Assembly: GCA_964476375.1 (NCBI GenBank)
Contig: CAYYZW010000323.1
Location: forward strand, 1 to 63,510
From: SAT2750 sp964476375
GTDB taxonomy: Bacteria; Planctomycetota; Planctomycetia; Pirellulales; Pirellulaceae
Length of the DNA stretch: 63,510 bases
Direction of reading: 5' to 3'
Within the stretch, counting starts at the first letter, position 1. Each line of letters opens with the position of its first letter. Of this stretch, positions 60,578 through 63,510 are shown piece after piece. The translations under genes and the position numbers were made by a program. The notes beneath the pieces were generated by a model. That model saw nothing but the letters and a program-made list of their open reading frames with translations. It was not told the DNA's origin and did not search any database.

Positions 60578-61603
60578 ATGGCTCTTTGGGTTCTGCGCGG
60601 TATTTTTCTGATTATAGCCACGGCCGTTGGCATCTCGATCGTCATGTCTCCTGACTATTCCGAACAGGGGTTCCTGTTCGCTATCTCCCTGCTGATGATC
60701 GCCTGCATCATCGTCTCGGCCGACATCCTTATTCGTCGCAAGCCGATAGAGATTGTCTCCTGCACGTACTTTGGAATTCTCGTCGGGCTGTTGTTGACAT
60801 ACATCATCGGCGTGGCCGTCAACCCGATCCTGCAGTTCTCCGGCATCGAGGATTCGAGCAAGTACCAGGGAGCGATCCAGCTGATGCTGGGTGTTCCACT
60901 CTGCTACATCTGCATTTCGGTCCTGATCCAGACCCGTAACGATTTCCGATTCATTATCCCCTACGTGGAGTTCTCACGGGAACTCAAGGGGATTCTCCCC
61001 TGGGTACTGGACACCAGCGTGATTATCGATGGCCGTATTGCTGACCTGGTGAGCACCCAGGTCATGGACAACCGGCTCGTGATGCCCATTTTCATCCTCC
61101 AGGAACTCCAGAATATCGCCGACAGCAGCGACAAGCTTCGCCGTTCTCGCGGTCGCCGTGGCCTGGACATTCTCCAGGAACTCCAGAATAACCGTGCCAT
61201 TGATTTCACCATCGACGAGACGGAACTCCCTGAAATGCAGAACCAGCCGGTCGACATGAAGCTGGTCCTGCTGGCACAACACCTGGGAGGAAAAGTCGTC
61301 ACCGGAGATTACAACCTCAACAAGGTGGCCCAGCTGAACAAGGTGCCGGTGATCAACCTGAACGATATTGCCAAGGCACTCAAGCCGACATTCCTTCCGG
61401 GGGAGACCTTCGATGTCAAGATCGTCAAGATCGGGGAAGGAGACAACCAGGGAGTTGGCTACCTGGACGACGGCACGATGATTGTCATTGAGAACGGTCG
61501 CGACCATCTCAACGAACTGGCCCGCGTGATTGTTACCCGGGTTCTTCAGAACAGTGCTGGCCAGATGATCTTTAGCGACTACGAGAAGCCGACAGGAACC
61601 TGA
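60578..61603 (+). CDS. PIN-TRAM domain membrane protein (YacL-like)
   Basis: This 341-aa protein has four N-terminal membrane helices (about 5-23, 31-51, 60-82, 98-117), then a cytoplasmic PIN nuclease domain and a TRAM RNA-binding domain. The PIN domain begins GILPWVLDTSVIIDGRIADL (Asp145, Asp151) and continues with FILQELQNIADSSDKLRRSR (Glu) and KVVTGDYNLNKVAQL (Asp). TRAM spans about 272-330 (GETFDVKIVKIGEGDNQGVG). The architecture matches Bacillus YacL, a likely membrane-bound RNase. Its last 25 nt overlap the opposite-strand methyltransferase gene. Confidence 0.94.
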   Translation: MALWVLRGIFLIIATAVGISIVMSPDYSEQGFLFAISLLMIACIIVSADILIRRKPIEIVSCTYFGILVGLLLTYIIGVAVNPILQFSGIEDSSKYQGAIQLMLGVPLCYICISVLIQTRNDFRFIIPYVEFSRELKGILPWVLDTSVIIDGRIADLVSTQVMDNRLVMPIFILQELQNIADSSDKLRRSRGRRGLDILQELQNNRAIDFTIDETELPEMQNQPVDMKLVLLAQHLGGKVVTGDYNLNKVAQLNKVPVINLNDIAKALKPTFLPGETFDVKIVKIGEGDNQGVGYLDDGTMIVIENGRDHLNELARVIVTRVLQNSAGQMIFSDYEKPTGT

Positions 61604-62481
61604 GCCGTATCCAGGCTGGCAAGTCGTTCGCGGGCCAGGCTGCAATAATCTTCTACACAGTCGATCCCCAGGTAATGACGTCCGAGCTGTCGGGCTACCA
61701 GCGCCGTCGTCCCACTGCCAAGGAATGGGTCCAGCACCAGCCCCCGGGGAGGACAGCCGGCAGAAATCATCGTCGTCACAAGCTGGGACGGGAACACGGC
61801 AAAGTGGGAATCCCGGGACTTGGAGAGCGGGACGTTCCAGACGGTCCGGCGGTTACGACCGAGGGGATGGAAAGCCTGGTTCCATCGAGCATCGTGAAGG
61901 TTCGAATTTCCTCCATTCTTGCCTTTTTCCGGAGTACTTCCTTTCTCAAAAAAATGCTTTCTGCCGCCCCGCATGCGGCTCTGCTCCGTGAAGGTCACGT
62001 GCGGTTCCCGGATCGCATCAATGTCATAAAAGTACTTCTTCTCACGACTGAGCAAGAAAATATACTCGTGGTCCGTGGTCGGACGGTTCTTGACCGCCGA
62101 CGGCATCGCATTCGGCTTCTGCCAGATAATATCGCTTCGCAGGATCCAGCCATCGTCCTGGAGAGCAAGTGCCACGCGCCAGGGTAATCCCTGTAACTGG
62201 CCCTTGATGTACTTGTCCCCCAGCACGAGCCAGCATGTTCCCTCCGGCTTGAGTACACGCCGTCCCTCCCTGAGGATCTCCACCAGCCGCTGCAGGTACT
62301 CTCCAGGTGTCGATTCTCCACCAAGTTGTTGTGCGTGCCCGTAATCCCTCTGGCGGTAGTAGGGAGGGCTGGTGACAATCGTGTCGACGAGGCCAGCGGG
62401 CATCTTCTGGAGCCAGTCCAGCGCATCCCCGCAGAACACCGTGTCGTGCCATGGAGGGCCAGCTTGTGGATTGCGCGGCAT
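61579..62481 (-). CDS. Orphan site-specific DNA methyltransferase (beta-class, TSPPY)
   Basis: This 300-aa amino-methyltransferase modifies cytosine N4 or adenine N6 in DNA. Motif IV is VTSPPYYRQRDYG (TSPPY at 37-41), and the SAM-binding motif I is near the C-terminus (LVLDPFLGSGTTALVARQLG, 251 onward), giving the circularly permuted order of the beta group. TSPPY is more common in N4-cytosine enzymes. The target-recognition region lies between (about 160-225). No restriction endonuclease gene is adjacent. It is followed 21 bp from its start by the argS stop, on the same strand, so it may be read from the argS transcript. Confidence 0.92.
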   Translation of the reverse strand: MPRNPQAGPPWHDTVFCGDALDWLQKMPAGLVDTIVTSPPYYRQRDYGHAQQLGGESTPGEYLQRLVEILREGRRVLKPEGTCWLVLGDKYIKGQLQGLPWRVALALQDDGWILRSDIIWQKPNAMPSAVKNRPTTDHEYIFLLSREKKYFYDIDAIREPHVTFTEQSRMRGGRKHFFEKGSTPEKGKNGGNSNLHDARWNQAFHPLGRNRRTVWNVPLSKSRDSHFAVFPSQLVTTMISAGCPPRGLVLDPFLGSGTTALVARQLGRHYLGIDCVEDYCSLARERLASLDTAQVPVGFS

Positions 62482-62557
62482 GGGATCAAGGATCCAGGAG
62501 GTGGAATAAAGCGGCAGAGGGCCTGGGTCGTAACCTCGAACCTCTCACCGCCGGTCC

Positions 62558-63510
62558 CTACATCCTGTCGACAACGCCGATTCCTAGCAACTCCAATCCC
62601 TGGCGTATTACTCGTGCCGTGACATCACAGAGCAACAGGCGGCTCTGGCGAACGGCCTCGTCATCGGCCCGCAGCACCGGACATTCCTGGAAAAAAGTAG
62701 AAAACCGCTTGGCCACGTCGAAAAGATAGTTCGTCAGCTGGTTGGGACGGTAGTCATCAAGTACCTGCTCGAGGGCTTCTGAAAACTGGAGCAGCGCCAG
62801 TGCCAGGTGACGTTCGGCGGGATGCTGGAGAAGGACGGAAGCAAACGAGCTTCGCAGGCCATCCACATCCACCTCGCCCCGCCGGAAGATGCTCTGCACG
62901 CGGGCATAGCTGTACTGCATGTAGGTTGCCGTGTTGCCCTCCAGGGCCATCATCTTGTCGTAACTGAAAACATAGTCACTGGTCCGGTTGTGCGCCAGGT
63001 CCGCATACTTGATCGCCGCATGGCCTACCACGCTGGCAATATGCCCTCGCTCCTCCTCGGCCAGTTCCGGTCCTCCCGGCTTCGACTCCTCGCTCTCACT
63101 GACTACCTCCCCGGCCCGGGCCACGGCACCATCGAGCAGGCTTTCCAGGTCCACAACCTCACCAGAACGTGTCTTGAAGGGGCGGCCATCATCCCCCAGC
63201 ACGGTACCAAAGCTGACATGCCTCATGTCCAGGTCGGGACAGTTCCACCGCCGGGCCGCGTCAAACAACTTCTCGAAATGTTCCCCCTGGCGATGGTCCA
63301 CCACGTAAAGCAGGGTATCGGGCTGCCAGGTGGCCACCCGGTACTGGATCGTGGCCAGGTCGGTTGTGGCATAAAGAAATGCCCCATCCTTTTTGCGAAT
63401 GATCATCGGTGTGTCGTACTTATCACTAAACACGCAGACCGCGTCCTCGCTCAGCTGGGCCATGCCATTTGCAAGCAAGTCCTCGACCACCTGGCCAAGT
63501 TGTGAATGAT
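62558..63510 (-). CDS. argS: Arginyl-tRNA synthetase, C-terminal part (5' end beyond the window)
   Basis: This class I aminoacyl-tRNA synthetase attaches Arg to its tRNA. About 317 codons are in the window; the frame is open to the right edge and the start lies outside. Motifs are IRKKDGAFLYATTDLATIQY, VVDHRQGEHFEKLF, HVSFGTVLGDDGRPFKTRSG (KMSK-like loop replaced by FKTRSGE, as in many ArgS) and the C-terminal anticodon-binding domain ending in LLGIGVVDRM. The GTG at 63488-63490 is internal, since the upstream codons continue the family sequence. The catalytic HIGH region is not visible here. Confidence 0.96.
   Translation of the reverse strand, partial: HSQLGQVVEDLLANGMAQLSEDAVCVFSDKYDTPMIIRKKDGAFLYATTDLATIQYRVATWQPDTLLYVVDHRQGEHFEKLFDAARRWNCPDLDMRHVSFGTVLGDDGRPFKTRSGEVVDLESLLDGAVARAGEVVSESEESKPGGPELAEEERGHIASVVGHAAIKYADLAHNRTSDYVFSYDKMMALEGNTATYMQYSYARVQSIFRRGEVDVDGLRSSFASVLLQHPAERHLALALLQFSEALEQVLDDYRPNQLTNYLFDVAKRFSTFFQECPVLRADDEAVRQSRLLLCDVTARVIRQGLELLGIGVVDRM

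Noticed and set aside
1..63510. Mobile elements, prophage, CRISPR array, rRNA
   Set aside because: No transposase, integrase, phage structural gene, regularly spaced direct repeats or rRNA sequence seen on reading the window.

Overview
The window is about 63.5 kb of GC-rich bacterial chromosome with densely packed genes, many of them coupled by 1-50 nt overlaps. Several gene families point to Planctomycetota: a secreted DUF1549/DUF1553-type protein next to a 'planctomycete cytochrome c' WD40 protein, an ECF sigma factor translationally coupled to a membrane-anchored Ser/Thr kinase, Tat-exported Gfo/Idh/MocA and sugar-isomerase proteins, stand-alone csrA and FHA genes, and GYF-type membrane proteins. 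I cannot name the genus. I see no phage, transposon, CRISPR array or rRNA; this is core and metabolic chromosome. UGA serves as a normal stop codon.

Layout. 1-600: tRNA-Glu(UUC) and csrA on the minus strand. 959-13674: a complex I cluster on the plus strand (nuoI, DUF2203, nuoA, C, D, H, J, K, L, M, N) behind a recognisable promoter. nuoB and nuoE/F/G are absent here, nuoI carries an in-frame TGA, and nuoA/J/L/M/N carry large hydrophilic insertions. 13700-19664: a small helical protein, tatD, an FHA protein, a thioredoxin-like protein, then an MDR dehydrogenase and an SMP-30 family protein (minus strand) facing a secreted M20 amidohydrolase. 19791-26889: a LysR regulator followed by gltB and gltD (glutamate synthase). 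26921-30626: a four-gene operon of two ABC ATPases and two ABC-2 permeases. 30843-33537: a GYF/zinc-ribbon membrane protein, a beta-CASP RNase-like protein and an ECF-like sigma factor. 33833-40595: the cytochrome c/WD40 and DUF1549/DUF1553 pair, then a third ABC exporter pair.

40558-44484: a divergent DUF1990 / YndJ-like membrane protein pair with antisense 3' overlaps to both neighbours, then the sigma factor-kinase operon. 44509-51184: class V aminotransferase, sialidase, hydroxypyruvate-isomerase-like protein, Gfo/Idh/MocA oxidoreductase, FKBP isomerase and PQQ-type sugar dehydrogenase; most are exported, which fits periplasmic processing of sugars. 51232-55617: a PLC-like protein, a dicarboxylate/amino acid symporter and acetolactate synthase large subunit. 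55855-63510: crcB, uvrA, a dGTPase-like protein, a PIN-TRAM membrane protein, an orphan DNA methyltransferase, and argS, which runs off the right edge.

The most notable signals are the interrupted nuoI frame and the expanded complex I membrane arm, whose insertions map mostly to one predicted side of the membrane. All family assignments come from reading motifs in the translated sequence; no database search was run.
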